This document shows, piece after piece, positions 22,609-30,686 of a stretch of DNA of 32,596 nucleotides; positions within the stretch are counted from its first letter, which is position 1; the number at the start of each line of letters is the position of its first letter. Both the position numbers and the translations under genes were made by a program. The stretch is from assembly GCA_002167745.1 (NCBI GenBank), contig NHCB01000006.1, positions 16,806 to 49,401 on the forward strand, read 5' to 3'. The stretch is from Betaproteobacteria bacterium TMED22. GTDB lineage: Bacteria > Pseudomonadota > Gammaproteobacteria > Burkholderiales > Eutrophovitaceae. The notes below the pieces were generated by a model. It was not told the DNA's origin. It ran no database searches and worked only from the letters and a program-made list of their open reading frames with translations.

Positions 22609-23478
22609 ATGGAAGTAAAAGATAACGAAATGATCTACCCCAAGATTTATATTGATTTCGAACGCGCACGATGGTCGTTTGATGATATTGATTGGGAGCA
22701 GTTTGACGCATCACAGCTTACAGACGAACAAGCGCTTTCAATAAAAATGAATGCCATTACGGAATGGGCAGCGCTACCTGCTACTGAAATGTTCTTAAGG
22801 GACAACAGACATGACAGTGACTTTTCAGCGTTCATGTCTATTTGGTTCTACGAGGAACAAAAACATAGCTTAATACTCATTGAGTATCTGAGACGGTTCA
22901 GGCCAGACTTAGTTCCGACTGAGGAAGAGTTACACCAGATTCGGTTTGAATTTGATGAGGCGCCACCACTTGAAACCTTAATGCTTCATTTTTGTGGTGA
23001 AATTCGCCTCTATCATTGGTATCGACGAGCTGCAGAATGGCATACCGAACCTGTCATCCAATCGATTTACAACACAGTAGCAAAAGATGAAGCTCGCCAT
23101 GGAGGCGCCTATCTTCAATTCATGAAGAAAGAGCTCAAGAACAATACAGAAGAAGCGCAAAAGGCATTTACCAAAATTGGTGTGCTCATGGCCTCGGCAA
23201 GGCGGACAAATCAAGCGCTCCATCCGACTAATCTGCATGTTAACGAGGCTTTATTTCCAAACGACACCGTGCAAAGCAGAATGCCTGAACCTGGCTGGCT
23301 CGAGCATTGGCTGGACAAACAAATTCAATTCGATAAAGCTTGGGAAAGTAAGGTGTCTGGACGAATTTTGCAAAATCTAGGGATCCTTCTCAAACAGACG
23401 TTTAATTCCGTGCAAGATCTTAATAAATTTCGAAAGTCTCTGTCCTCAAATTCGCCTCAAAACTCGATTGCCGTATAA
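22609..23478 (+). CDS. Ferritin-like diiron protein, acyl-ACP desaturase-like
   Basis: A 289-residue soluble protein with a ferritin-like four-helix diiron site. The candidate ligands are Glu52 or Glu60, Glu83-x2-His86 (EEQKH), Glu131, and Glu161-x2-His164 (DEARHG). The two ExxH pairs and their spacing match the acyl-ACP desaturase and AurF-like oxygenase branch rather than iron-storage ferritins. It may insert a double bond or hydroxyl group into an acyl chain. It follows the lipid-modification operon in the same direction after 307 bases and is followed by a cupin gene after 23 bases. GGACAG about 5 bases before the ATG at 22609 supports this start. The substrate is unknown. Confidence 0.82.
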   Translation: MEVKDNEMIYPKIYIDFERARWSFDDIDWEQFDASQLTDEQALSIKMNAITEWAALPATEMFLRDNRHDSDFSAFMSIWFYEEQKHSLILIEYLRRFRPDLVPTEEELHQIRFEFDEAPPLETLMLHFCGEIRLYHWYRRAAEWHTEPVIQSIYNTVAKDEARHGGAYLQFMKKELKNNTEEAQKAFTKIGVLMASARRTNQALHPTNLHVNEALFPNDTVQSRMPEPGWLEHWLDKQIQFDKAWESKVSGRILQNLGILLKQTFNSVQDLNKFRKSLSSNSPQNSIAV

Positions 23479-23501
23479 AAATCAATAGGAGATCGCTCAA
23501 C

Positions 23502-23969
23502 ATGGCTGAGCAAAAATGGCGAAATGACGGCGTTCAGGTTATTCCGAATCATAAACTCGATGACAACGTACCATCAACACCTGGAATGGACCGGAAGGCG
23601 GCTATTAATTTTGCGCGAACTGGTGCGCAAAAGTTATGGGCGGGAACTGTCTCAATTGAAGCTAATGCCAAAACAGGTGCACACCATCATGGACATTTAG
23701 AAAGTGTCATTTATGTAGTGAAAGGTAAGGCGAGGATGCGGTGGGGGGAGGCGCTTGAGTTTCGTGCAGAGGCTGGTCCTGGCGATTTCATTTATGTCCC
23801 ACCTTACGTCCCGCACCAAGAAATTAATGCCAGCAAAGATGAAGTGCTGGAGTGTGTGTTGTGCCGCAGCGACGGTGAGGCTGTTGCTATCAATATCGAT
23901 ATCCAGCCGATCGAACCACCAGAAGAAGTCCTATGGATCGATCCCACTCATCCCGAAGGCGGATCATAG
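23502..23969 (+). CDS. Cupin-domain protein
   Basis: A 155-residue protein with a single cupin barrel. Motif 1 is visible as GAHHHGHLESVIYVVKGKARMRWG (residues about 57-80), with His59-61 and Glu65-type metal ligands, and motif 2 as PGDFIYVPPYVPHQEI (about 92-107). It likely binds one metal ion and acts as a small dioxygenase, isomerase or sensor. AGGAG lies about 10 bases before the ATG. It forms a two-gene unit with the diiron protein 23 bases upstream. Substrate and exact class are unknown. Confidence 0.88.
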   Translation: MAEQKWRNDGVQVIPNHKLDDNVPSTPGMDRKAAINFARTGAQKLWAGTVSIEANAKTGAHHHGHLESVIYVVKGKARMRWGEALEFRAEAGPGDFIYVPPYVPHQEINASKDEVLECVLCRSDGEAVAINIDIQPIEPPEEVLWIDPTHPEGGS

Positions 23970-24028
23970 TTTAGCGGCTCTGATACCGATTAACAGCTTA
24001 TCAACTTGGGCTGGTACTGCACCACCAG

Positions 24029-24136
24029 TCAGTCGTCTTCACCTTGTTTCTTAAACTCCTGAATCGTCATTATGGCACCAAGGATCGTAAGCGCCGAACA
24101 AAAAATGCCAATAATCAGAATTAGGTTATCACTCAC
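24029..24136 (-). CDS. Small membrane protein, 35 residues
   Basis: A GTG-started 35-codon ORF, short enough to be missed by most callers. An excellent ribosome binding site (AAAGGGAGGG) lies 5 bases upstream, and the GTG overlaps the previous stop codon as GTGA. The product is one hydrophobic helix (about residues 4-25, starting NLILIIGIF) followed by a charged tail (QEFKKQGEDD). This is the layout of single-pass small inner-membrane proteins that act as transporter or complex subunits. Family not recognised. Real translation is likely from the overlap and ribosome binding site. Confidence 0.65.
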   Translation of the reverse strand: MSDNLILIIGIFCSALTILGAIMTIQEFKKQGEDD

Positions 24137-24312
24137 TTTTTCCCTCCCTTTAACGCCAAAACGTTGAAGTAAATACCAAAACAAAGAATTGAAGGAACCC
24201 AAGTTGCAGTAAATAAGCCTTCTTCTTTATTTCCCGAGAACCACAAGTACGCTGAAACCGCAAAAGAAATTAAAACTGCTATTAAGATAAACATGTCTGA
24301 AATTTTGACCAT
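24133..24312 (-). CDS. Small membrane protein, 59 residues
   Basis: An ATG-started ORF with GAGGAG about 8 bases upstream. The product has two hydrophobic helices (about residues 6-25 and 35-54) separated by a short charged turn (GNKEEG), with a WVPSIL motif in the second helix and a Lys-rich end. It begins 30 bases after the 66-residue membrane protein gene and overlaps the 35-residue gene by 4 bases, so all three appear to form one operon. Family not recognised. The two-helix hairpin could be a subunit of a membrane complex. Confidence 0.7.
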   Translation of the reverse strand: MVKISDMFILIAVLISFAVSAYLWFSGNKEEGLFTATWVPSILCFGIYFNVLALKGGKK

Positions 24313-24342
24313 TGACGCTCTCCTCTTACAATAATTTTTAAG

Positions 24343-24543
24343 TTATTTTTCCCAAAAACCCCATGCAGCTACCATCAACGCCCCTACTGCCAAACCAGCA
24401 TGTGAGCGCAACATCGTTTCCCCGGGGATTTCGAACACAAATGGCACGTAGTTTAAAATCCCTAAAGGGAGCCACGCTGTAAACAGCCCGGCACCGGTCA
24501 CTGCCAACCAGCCAAGTCTCGTTCTAAATTTCCCTCGCTTCAC
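24343..24543 (-). CDS. Small membrane protein, 66 residues
   Basis: A GTG-started ORF with AAGGAG about 5 bases upstream. The product has a basic N-terminus (MKRGKFRTR), then two hydrophobic helices (about residues 11-32 and 45-63) linked by a loop containing PFVFEIPGE, and ends with a charged residue. It is the first gene of a three-gene set of tiny membrane proteins transcribed leftward. Family not recognised. The positive-inside rule puts the N-terminus in the cytoplasm. Confidence 0.72.
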   Translation of the reverse strand: MKRGKFRTRLGWLAVTGAGLFTAWLPLGILNYVPFVFEIPGETMLRSHAGLAVGALMVAAWGFWEK

Positions 24544-24644
24544 TCTAACTCCTTTTCACTTGCCTGTAGCAACTCCGACTGACCCAGTACTAATTAGTTC
24601 ACTGTGAGAAATTTTTAGTGCTGTAGGCCTCGGGGTGAGATCGC

Positions 24645-24672
24645 GGCTCAAACAGGACAAAATTATTGAGCC
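24645..24672. repeat. Inverted repeat after tRNA-Ser
   Basis: GGCTCAA (24645-24651) and TTGAGCC (24666-24672) form a perfect 7-bp stem just 3 bases past the tRNA-Ser 3' end. There is no T-run, so it may protect or delimit the precursor tRNA rather than act as a classic terminator. Confidence 0.4.
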
Positions 24673-24675
24673 TAA

Positions 24676-24765
24676 TGGCGGAAGCGGTGAGATTCGAACT
24701 CACGAAGGACTCGCGCCCTTGCCGGTTTTCAAGACCGGTGCATTCAACCGCTCTGCCACGCTTCC
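24676..24765 (-). tRNA. tRNA-Ser(TGA)
   Basis: A class II tRNA of 90 bases including CCA. The acceptor GGAAGCG pairs with CGCTTCC, the anticodon loop is CTTGAAA, it has a long variable arm typical of tRNA-Ser, and the T-loop is GTTCGAA. Confidence 0.97.
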
Positions 24766-24773
24766 AGGCGAAC

Positions 24774-24803
24774 ATTATCCACTATTTCATATAAATTCAC
24801 CAA
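24774..24803 (-). promoter_or_regulatory. Predicted promoter of tRNA-Ser
   Basis: On the minus strand, TTGGTG (24803-24798) and GATAAT (24779-24774) are separated by 18 bases. The -10 element ends 8 bases before the mature tRNA 5' end. Confidence 0.55.
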
Positions 24804-24931
24804 GCGAAAATCACAAAAATCGCTCTCATTTATTTATAATAGAAATATAGGTAGTAATGACCTCTGCGCGTTTTAATGCAAAATCACTGCGCGCCGAATT
24901 TAACTTTCTAAAATAAGGAGTTTTACACCAA

Positions 24932-25618
24932 ATGCAATCAAACATTCCTGCTCCATCCACTGGTGGCATCTTAGGAGCACAACAATTAAAAGTCTTGAGA
25001 AACACCTATCTGCTACTAGCCCTCACCATGGTTCCCACAATTATTGGAGCATTTGTTGGTATGGCCAGCAGCGGTATCGTTTTCAAGCATCCCATTATGA
25101 GCTCGCTTATCATGTTAGGAGCTGTCATCGGCATCCAATATGCGATAGCTGCCAATCGAAATAGCGCCCTCGGTGCGGGATTACTTCTAGGCATGACATT
25201 CATTCTGGGATGGTGGCTAGGCCCCATATTGAATATAGCGCTATCTCTAAGAAATGGTCCAGAACTCATTGGGCTAGCTGCGGCAGGTACCGGCGGAATT
25301 ATGGTGGTTATGAGCACAATCGCGACCACATCTAAACGTGACTTTAGCTTTATGGGCAAATTCCTGTTCGTCGGAATGATCGTGTTGATATTGGCCATGT
25401 TCGCAAATATGTTCCTCCAAATACCAGCGCTTGCCTTAACAATTTCATCCCTCGCCATAGTCGTGTTTTCCATGTTTCTTTTACACGACGTTAGCCGAAT
25501 TGTGAATGGCGGAGAGACAAACTACATCATGGCAGCTACCGGCGTTTATATGAGCTTGTTCAATATCTTTGTAAGCTTACTCCATTTGCTAATGGCTTTA
25601 GCGGGTAACAGAGATTAA
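24932..25618 (+). CDS. yccA: YccA-like Bax inhibitor-1 family membrane protein
   Basis: A 228-residue inner-membrane protein with seven hydrophobic helices, matching the BI-1/YccA family (UPF0005). In E. coli, YccA is a substrate and modulator of the FtsH protease and protects SecY under stress. Conserved traits are the N-terminal soluble stretch followed by VLRNTYLLLALTMVPT, and the C-terminal region LLHDVSRIVNGGETNYIMAATGVYMSLFNIFVSLL, with the Asp and His-Asp typical of the family's pH-sensing site. AAGGAG lies about 10 bases before the ATG. Convergent with rlmD. Confidence 0.93.
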   Translation: MQSNIPAPSTGGILGAQQLKVLRNTYLLLALTMVPTIIGAFVGMASSGIVFKHPIMSSLIMLGAVIGIQYAIAANRNSALGAGLLLGMTFILGWWLGPILNIALSLRNGPELIGLAAAGTGGIMVVMSTIATTSKRDFSFMGKFLFVGMIVLILAMFANMFLQIPALALTISSLAIVVFSMFLLHDVSRIVNGGETNYIMAATGVYMSLFNIFVSLLHLLMALAGNRD

Positions 25619-25641
25619 CCTAAAGCTATATGCGCATTAAG

Positions 25642-25671
25642 AAAAGGTGCGGCCATACCGTGCCTTTTTTT
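25642..25671. terminator. Terminator between yccA and rlmD
   Basis: AAAAGGTGCGG, loop CCATA and CCGTGCCTTTT pair over 11 positions with two G-U wobbles, and end in a seven-T run. It lies between two convergent genes and could serve both, because the left arm starts with As. Confidence 0.85.
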
Positions 25672-25677
25672 GTCTTA

Positions 25678-26970
25678 CTACTTAACGAATAAGGCTATGG
25701 ATTCCACGTGAGATGTATTTGGGAACATGTTAACAATACTCGCAGACATTAACCGATAGCCATGCTCATGTACCAGAGTACCAGCATCACGCGCTAAAGT
25801 TGCCGGGTTACAAGAGACATAAACAATTTTCTCCGGGCCACCGGTTCCGATATTTTTTATCAACTCCATGGCTCCATCTCTCGGCGGATCGATTAGTAAC
25901 TTATCGACCGACTTGAGAGACTTGTAAGCCGGACACCCTTCTAAGAAAAGATTAGCAGTCTCAAACTTACAAAGGTCGCTTAATTCGTTACGAGCAGCGT
26001 TGTTTATCGCTCGGTCAATTAACTCCTGATTAGCTTCAAGGCCGATGACCTCAGCACCGCTTCTAGCAATCGCCAAAGAGAAGTTACCGAGCCCACAAAA
26101 TAAATCAGCCACCCGATCAGTTGGTTTCAGGTCGAGCATACTCATCGCCCGACGAACTAATGTCAAATTAATATCAGAGTTGACTTGCGTAAACTCGGAT
26201 AAACCAAATTCAAATGTCAGATTCATGTCGGAGATACTGTACGTGAGCGTCACCGCCTCAGCAGGATATAGTTGAGTTAACGTTGCGGGACCACCACGCT
26301 GTGTAAAAATCACAACATCATGCTTCGCCCCGAAAAGCTCTAATGCACTCACATCATCGGCACTAAGATCTTCTAGTATCCTAAACGCCAATACGTTAAC
26401 GTCATCTCCACATGCCACCTCTATTTGCGGTACCCGCTCACGAATAGAAAATGATTGGATCAAAGACCTTAACTCTGGCAACAGATTCGAAATATGAGGA
26501 GGCAGCACCTCGCATGAGGTCATATCAACAACATAGCTCTTACCTTTCTCACGAAAACCCACAAGCGCTTTTTGTTTCTTTATTACGTAGCGGCTAGAAA
26601 AACGAGCCCGAGATCGATAATTAAATTGTGGGCCACATATCGGGGACAATATCTGCTCTGGTCTGACACCGCCGATTCTGTTCAGGGCATCTTCCAATAC
26701 CCTTTGCTTAATGGCCAACTGTGTTTTGGCGTCAATATGTTGAAAACTACATCCTCCACAGACACCAAAATTTACGCACCTAGGTTTAATACGAGCAGCA
26801 GAGGGAGATCTGATATATGTTGAGACTCCTGTCTCATAACTCGGTTTGCGTCGCCTAATATCTACGCCAACGATTTCTTGAGGAAGCGCATTTTCAACAA
26901 ATACAACCTTATCGTCATTTCGCCCAACGCCACGCGCTTCGTGATCAACAGACTCAATTAAAACCTCCAT
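25678..26970 (-). CDS. rlmD: 23S rRNA (uracil-1939-C5)-methyltransferase RlmD
   Basis: A 430-residue SAM-dependent rRNA methyltransferase that makes m5U1939 in 23S rRNA. It has an N-terminal TRAM-type RNA-binding part (residues about 1-55). The iron-sulfur cluster cysteines are Cys65, Cys71, Cys74 and Cys153 (CVNFGVCGGC...TSC). The methyltransferase domain has VADLFCGLGNFSLAIA (about 285-300) and LLIDPPRDG (about 350), and the catalytic cysteine is in YVSCNPATLARD near 390. The cysteine cluster separates it from TrmA. The N-terminus is shorter than in E. coli by some 15 residues, but the TRAM core is present. It is the last gene of the long operon, 12 bases after the exonuclease gene. Confidence 0.96.
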   Translation of the reverse strand: MEVLIESVDHEARGVGRNDDKVVFVENALPQEIVGVDIRRRKPSYETGVSTYIRSPSAARIKPRCVNFGVCGGCSFQHIDAKTQLAIKQRVLEDALNRIGGVRPEQILSPICGPQFNYRSRARFSSRYVIKKQKALVGFREKGKSYVVDMTSCEVLPPHISNLLPELRSLIQSFSIRERVPQIEVACGDDVNVLAFRILEDLSADDVSALELFGAKHDVVIFTQRGGPATLTQLYPAEAVTLTYSISDMNLTFEFGLSEFTQVNSDINLTLVRRAMSMLDLKPTDRVADLFCGLGNFSLAIARSGAEVIGLEANQELIDRAINNAARNELSDLCKFETANLFLEGCPAYKSLKSVDKLLIDPPRDGAMELIKNIGTGGPEKIVYVSCNPATLARDAGTLVHEHGYRLMSASIVNMFPNTSHVESIALFVK

Positions 26971-26982
26971 ACTAGTCTGTTG

Positions 26983-27756
26983 TTAATTCCAGGATTCCAA
27001 AAATTGAGACCAATGATCTCCGCTCAGTGTCTGTATATGCGTTTTCATAAGATCGATCTCCTCATCATAAACTGCCGTACTTATAACCCCTCGCATCAAC
27101 TGAAAGCGGACGTAAACTAAATAAGTATTCACCACATCTGTCTCGCAATAATTTCTGATCTCGACAAGTTTTCCCTCTTGATATTTCTCCCACACGCGAC
27201 CACCGGACATACCAACCTTACCGGGGAAACCTAATAATTGGGCGATCTCATCGAGTGGAGCATTAGCGCGCGGTTGAAATCGAGCGAGCACATCCATTAA
27301 ATCGAGATGTCTTGCATGATAGCGACTTATATAATTATTCCACTTGAACTCACGATCATCCTCACCCATATCCCAATAACGCATTGCGCTAATACCACCT
27401 ATCAAGCACCTATAATGAAGTACGGGTAAATCAAAACCAGTTCCATTCCAAGATATTATTTGAGGAGTGAATTTTTCAATCCCGTCAAAAAAACGCCTAA
27501 TGAGCTCTGATTCTGGATCTTCTAAATCACCCAATGACCAAACTCGGATTTCATCTTTTGCTCTCAACACACAAGAAATCGCAACGACCTGATGCAGATG
27601 TAGCGGAAGAAACTCTGAGCCAGTTTTCTCAGCACGTTCTTTAAATGCGAGGCTAGCAATCTCCTTGTCGCTTAAACCTTCATCGTAATTTCTTATTCGA
27701 CGGATCCCGACAACATCGGGAACCGTCTCTATGTCAAAAGTTAAGGTCGGAAACAT
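26983..27756 (-). CDS. PolB-related 3'-5' exonuclease domain protein
   Basis: A 257-residue protein of the DnaQ-like exonuclease fold, similar to the proofreading domain of family B DNA polymerases (COG3298). Exo I is TFDIETVPD (Asp8, Glu10), Exo II is the IISWNGTGFDLPVL region (about residues 100-113), and Exo III is YCETDVVNTYLVY (about 205-218). No polymerase domain is attached, so it is a free-standing nuclease whose role in repair or RNA processing is unknown. It lies between cysM (11 bases upstream) and rlmD (12 bases downstream). Confidence 0.92.
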   Translation of the reverse strand: MFPTLTFDIETVPDVVGIRRIRNYDEGLSDKEIASLAFKERAEKTGSEFLPLHLHQVVAISCVLRAKDEIRVWSLGDLEDPESELIRRFFDGIEKFTPQIISWNGTGFDLPVLHYRCLIGGISAMRYWDMGEDDREFKWNNYISRYHARHLDLMDVLARFQPRANAPLDEIAQLLGFPGKVGMSGGRVWEKYQEGKLVEIRNYCETDVVNTYLVYVRFQLMRGVISTAVYDEEIDLMKTHIQTLSGDHWSQFLESWN

Positions 27757-27767
27757 CGTGTGGACGA

Positions 27768-28661
27768 TTACTCTGCTGGGAAAACACCCGTCGACAGATA
27801 TCGGTCACCTCGATCGCATACGATTGAGACGATAGTCGCATTTTCAAGCACAGCCGATAATTGTAGGGCCGCCCACATTGCACCACCAGCTGAGATGCCT
27901 GCAAATATACCCTCCTCTTTAGCCATCCGACGGGTTGTCTCCTCCGCGTCCGCTTGCGATACTTCCATTACTCGATCAACACGACTGCGATCAAAAATCT
28001 TAGGTAAATAAGCCTCTGGCCACTTTCTAATACCAGGTATTTGTGATCCATCTGTCGGCTGACATCCAATAATCTCTATTTTTGGATTTTTGGACTTGAG
28101 GTAACGCGACACTCCCATAATCGTCCCAGTAGTTCCCATACTAGATACAAAATGAGTGATTCGTCCCTCTGTCTCCTCCCATATTTCTCGACCAGTATTA
28201 TCGTAATGAGCTAACGGATTATCAGTATTAGAGAACTGGTCCAAAATAACGCCTTCTCCCCGCGCTTGCATGTTTTCAGCAACATCACGTGCGCCCTCCA
28301 TGCCCATTTGCTCTGAAGTCAAGACGAATTTTGCGCCAAAAGCAGCCATCGTTTGTCTGCGCTCTATCGATAAGTGCTCTGGCATGACCAAAACCATATT
28401 ATATCCACGCATCGCAGAGACCATGGCTAGCGCTATACCCGTATTACCCGAGGTCGCCTCAATGAGGGTGTCTCCAGGTTTGATACGTCCAGACTGCTCC
28501 GCCCTCATAATCATCGATAGCGCTGGCCGATCCTTAACCGATCCTGCTGGATTATTACCTTCCAATTTACCCAAAACAACATTAGAAGTATCGCCCGGCA
28601 TTCTTTTTAACTTCACCAACGGCGTGTTTCCAACTAAGTCATCAATTGTTTTATAAGACAT
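27768..28661 (-). CDS. cysM: Cysteine synthase B (O-acetylserine sulfhydrylase) CysM
   Basis: A 297-residue PLP enzyme that makes cysteine from O-acetylserine and sulfide or thiosulfate. The PLP lysine is Lys43 in NNPAGSVKDR, the substrate loop is TSGNTG (residues 70-75), and the phosphate-binding GTTGT segment occurs near 176-180. Residues NNPAGSVKDRPA and the overall length fit CysM rather than CysK. It is preceded by hldD (8-base gap) and followed by the exonuclease gene (11-base gap). No CysB-type site was seen. Confidence 0.95.
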   Translation of the reverse strand: MSYKTIDDLVGNTPLVKLKRMPGDTSNVVLGKLEGNNPAGSVKDRPALSMIMRAEQSGRIKPGDTLIEATSGNTGIALAMVSAMRGYNMVLVMPEHLSIERRQTMAAFGAKFVLTSEQMGMEGARDVAENMQARGEGVILDQFSNTDNPLAHYDNTGREIWEETEGRITHFVSSMGTTGTIMGVSRYLKSKNPKIEIIGCQPTDGSQIPGIRKWPEAYLPKIFDRSRVDRVMEVSQADAEETTRRMAKEEGIFAGISAGGAMWAALQLSAVLENATIVSIVCDRGDRYLSTGVFPAE

Positions 28662-28669
28662 ATTTATTA

Positions 28670-29677
28670 TCAGGATTTAAAAAAATTGCTCTGAAAGAGG
28701 AAATCAACATATGCGTTGACTCCAGACTCAACATCATGAAATCTGACATCTGATCCAGAAGCTTTTAAGGCCTCTAAGTCCGCCTCAGTAAAACTTTGAT
28801 ACCGAGATTCCAAACCTTCTGGGAACGGTCTATAGGTTACTATCTCCTCGCTCAACATCTGCTCAAGTGTCAACGTCTGATTTCCATATTTTGCTCTTAC
28901 TGAGTTTATTGTTGCCACGGCAACCTCATTAAATGTCTGTGACTGACCGGTACCACAATTATAGATACCCGATCGATCCGGATTATCTAAAAAATCCAAA
29001 TTTACGTTTACGACATCATCAACGTAAATGAAATCTCTTCTTTGTTCACCCGCCGCATATCCCCCGCTGCCTTCAAATAGCTTTAACGCTCCGCCTTCTA
29101 ACATTTGGGTACTTAAATGATAAGAAACAGATGCCATCTGACCTTTGTGCCCCTCTCTGGGCCCATAAACGTTAAAGTATCGCAAGCCAACAATTTGCGA
29201 TTTAGCGTGGCCTAATCTACTTCTAACGAGCTCATCAAAAATCAGCTTTGAATAACCATAAACATTCAAGGGAGACTCGTTAACTCCGTCTTCCTTGAAC
29301 TCAGTGTTTGCTCCATATACCGCCGCTGATGACGCATAAATAAATGGAATTTGCTTTTCTGTCGCAAAATCCAATAGCTCAACCGAATACTGGTAATTAT
29401 TATCAATCATATAATTACCGTCCAACTCCATCGTATTCGAGCAAGCCCCTTGATGGAATATTGCAGAGACCTCGTTATCAAATCGGTTTTCACGAATAAG
29501 TTCACGAAATCGGTCTTTTTGTAGATATTGTTTAAACGTGCAACCAATAAGATTTTTAAATTTTAATGAGGTCCCCAGGTTATCTATAACCCAAATGTCT
29601 GTTACTCCTCGTGCATTCAAACCTCGTATCAGATTCGAACCAATGAAACCTGCGCCACCAGTTACGATAACCGTCAT
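28670..29677 (-). CDS. hldD: ADP-L-glycero-D-manno-heptose 6-epimerase
   Basis: A 335-residue extended SDR epimerase that converts ADP-D-glycero- to ADP-L-glycero-manno-heptose, the precursor of LPS inner core. The nucleotide loop TGGAGFIGSN is at residues 6-15. The family block SSAAVYG occurs near 115, followed by the catalytic YGYSK near 140-144. RYFNVYGPREGHKGQMASV is the typical HldD middle segment. It begins 3 bases after the kinase gene hldA. Cytoplasmic. Confidence 0.96.
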   Translation of the reverse strand: MTVIVTGGAGFIGSNLIRGLNARGVTDIWVIDNLGTSLKFKNLIGCTFKQYLQKDRFRELIRENRFDNEVSAIFHQGACSNTMELDGNYMIDNNYQYSVELLDFATEKQIPFIYASSAAVYGANTEFKEDGVNESPLNVYGYSKLIFDELVRSRLGHAKSQIVGLRYFNVYGPREGHKGQMASVSYHLSTQMLEGGALKLFEGSGGYAAGEQRRDFIYVDDVVNVNLDFLDNPDRSGIYNCGTGQSQTFNEVAVATINSVRAKYGNQTLTLEQMLSEEIVTYRPFPEGLESRYQSFTEADLEALKASGSDVRFHDVESGVNAYVDFLFQSNFFKS

Positions 29678-29680
29678 GTT

Positions 29681-30625
29681 TTAGTCATCCTGAGCAAATA
29701 GCTCGCTAAAATTCACTGTAGCGGTACCAAGCTTACCGACTACAATTCCCGCTGCACGATTCGCGCAGGTTACTGATTGATCAATCTCGCAGCCACCTCC
29801 TAACATAACCGCCAAAATTCCTATTACCGTATCACCAGCACCGCTAACATCATAAATTTCTTGTGCCGAGGTCGGAAAGTGACTTATATTTTCAGCCTGA
29901 TAGAGACTCATTCCTTCTTCGCTTCGCGTCAGAAGAACGCCATCCAAATCAAGATTGTCACGTAATAATTGAACCTTATCATTCAAATCGTCTTCAGAAC
30001 TCCACGAGCCAATTACATTCCTCAATTCTGCTTTATTAGGAGTGATGTAAGAGGCGCCACGATATTTCTCAAAATCAGTTCCTTTAGGATCTACAAGTAC
30101 ACATTTACCTGATTTTGTCGCCAACAAAATCATGCGTGTTATGTGCTCCAATCCTCCCTTTCCATAATCTGAAAACACAATCACATCTGAATCTTCTAAG
30201 AGGGCTGCATACCGCTCGAGAGTTTGATCCAATACCTCATGAGCAGGAGAATTCTCAAAATCAATTCTAACTAATTGTTGATGTTGTGCGATCACTCGAG
30301 TCTTGATCGTTGTTGAAAGTTTTTTATCAATAATAATTTGAGAATCAATATTATTATTATGAAGCAGAGACTCCAATTCATCACCCTCTTGGTCCTCACC
30401 TCTTACCGACAGCAAAGTAACTCCTACACCCTGTTTGGCAATATTCAATGCTACGTTCGCGGCACCGCCCAAGCGATATTCAGTTTGGTTTACTCGTACC
30501 ACAGGGACTGGCGCTTCTGGAGAAATCCGATCAGCAGTTCCAAACCAGTATCGGTCTAACATGGCATCTCCAACTACGAGAATACGAACAGTTTTTAATC
30601 TTTGTTTTAACTCGTTAATTTCCAT
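29681..30625 (-). CDS. hldA: D-glycero-beta-D-manno-heptose-7-phosphate kinase, single-domain
   Basis: A 314-residue PfkB-family kinase equal to domain I of bifunctional HldE (RfaE). It adds the 1-phosphate to heptose-7-phosphate in LPS heptose synthesis. Family features are GDAMLDRYWFG near 19-29, the RLGGAANVALNIA segment near 51-63, and the catalytic DVSGAGDTV near 262-270. The cytidylyl/adenylyltransferase domain II found in E. coli HldE is absent, and no separate hldC is present in the window, so that step must be encoded elsewhere. It lies between pyrF (61-base gap) and hldD (3-base gap). Confidence 0.94.
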   Translation of the reverse strand: MEINELKQRLKTVRILVVGDAMLDRYWFGTADRISPEAPVPVVRVNQTEYRLGGAANVALNIAKQGVGVTLLSVRGEDQEGDELESLLHNNNIDSQIIIDKKLSTTIKTRVIAQHQQLVRIDFENSPAHEVLDQTLERYAALLEDSDVIVFSDYGKGGLEHITRMILLATKSGKCVLVDPKGTDFEKYRGASYITPNKAELRNVIGSWSSEDDLNDKVQLLRDNLDLDGVLLTRSEEGMSLYQAENISHFPTSAQEIYDVSGAGDTVIGILAVMLGGGCEIDQSVTCANRAAGIVVGKLGTATVNFSELFAQDD

Positions 30626-30686
30626 GTCACTTAGATAGAAAACTTTAAAGCGGAAAGTTTACCTGCTTTTTGAGTCCTCCAAAAAT

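Noticed and set aside
24676-24765. tRNA-Ser as an attachment site for a mobile element
   Set aside because: There is no integrase, no second copy of the tRNA 3' end and no phage-like genes nearby.
24635-24850. Plus-strand ORF of 71 codons over tRNA-Ser
   Set aside because: Antisense artefact of a tRNA-Ser gene (the IRTHE...FKTGAFNRSA pattern), with no ribosome binding site.
28270-28656. 128-codon plus-strand ORF opposite cysM
   Set aside because: It lies wholly antisense to a strongly conserved enzyme gene and has no ribosome binding site or recognisable domain.
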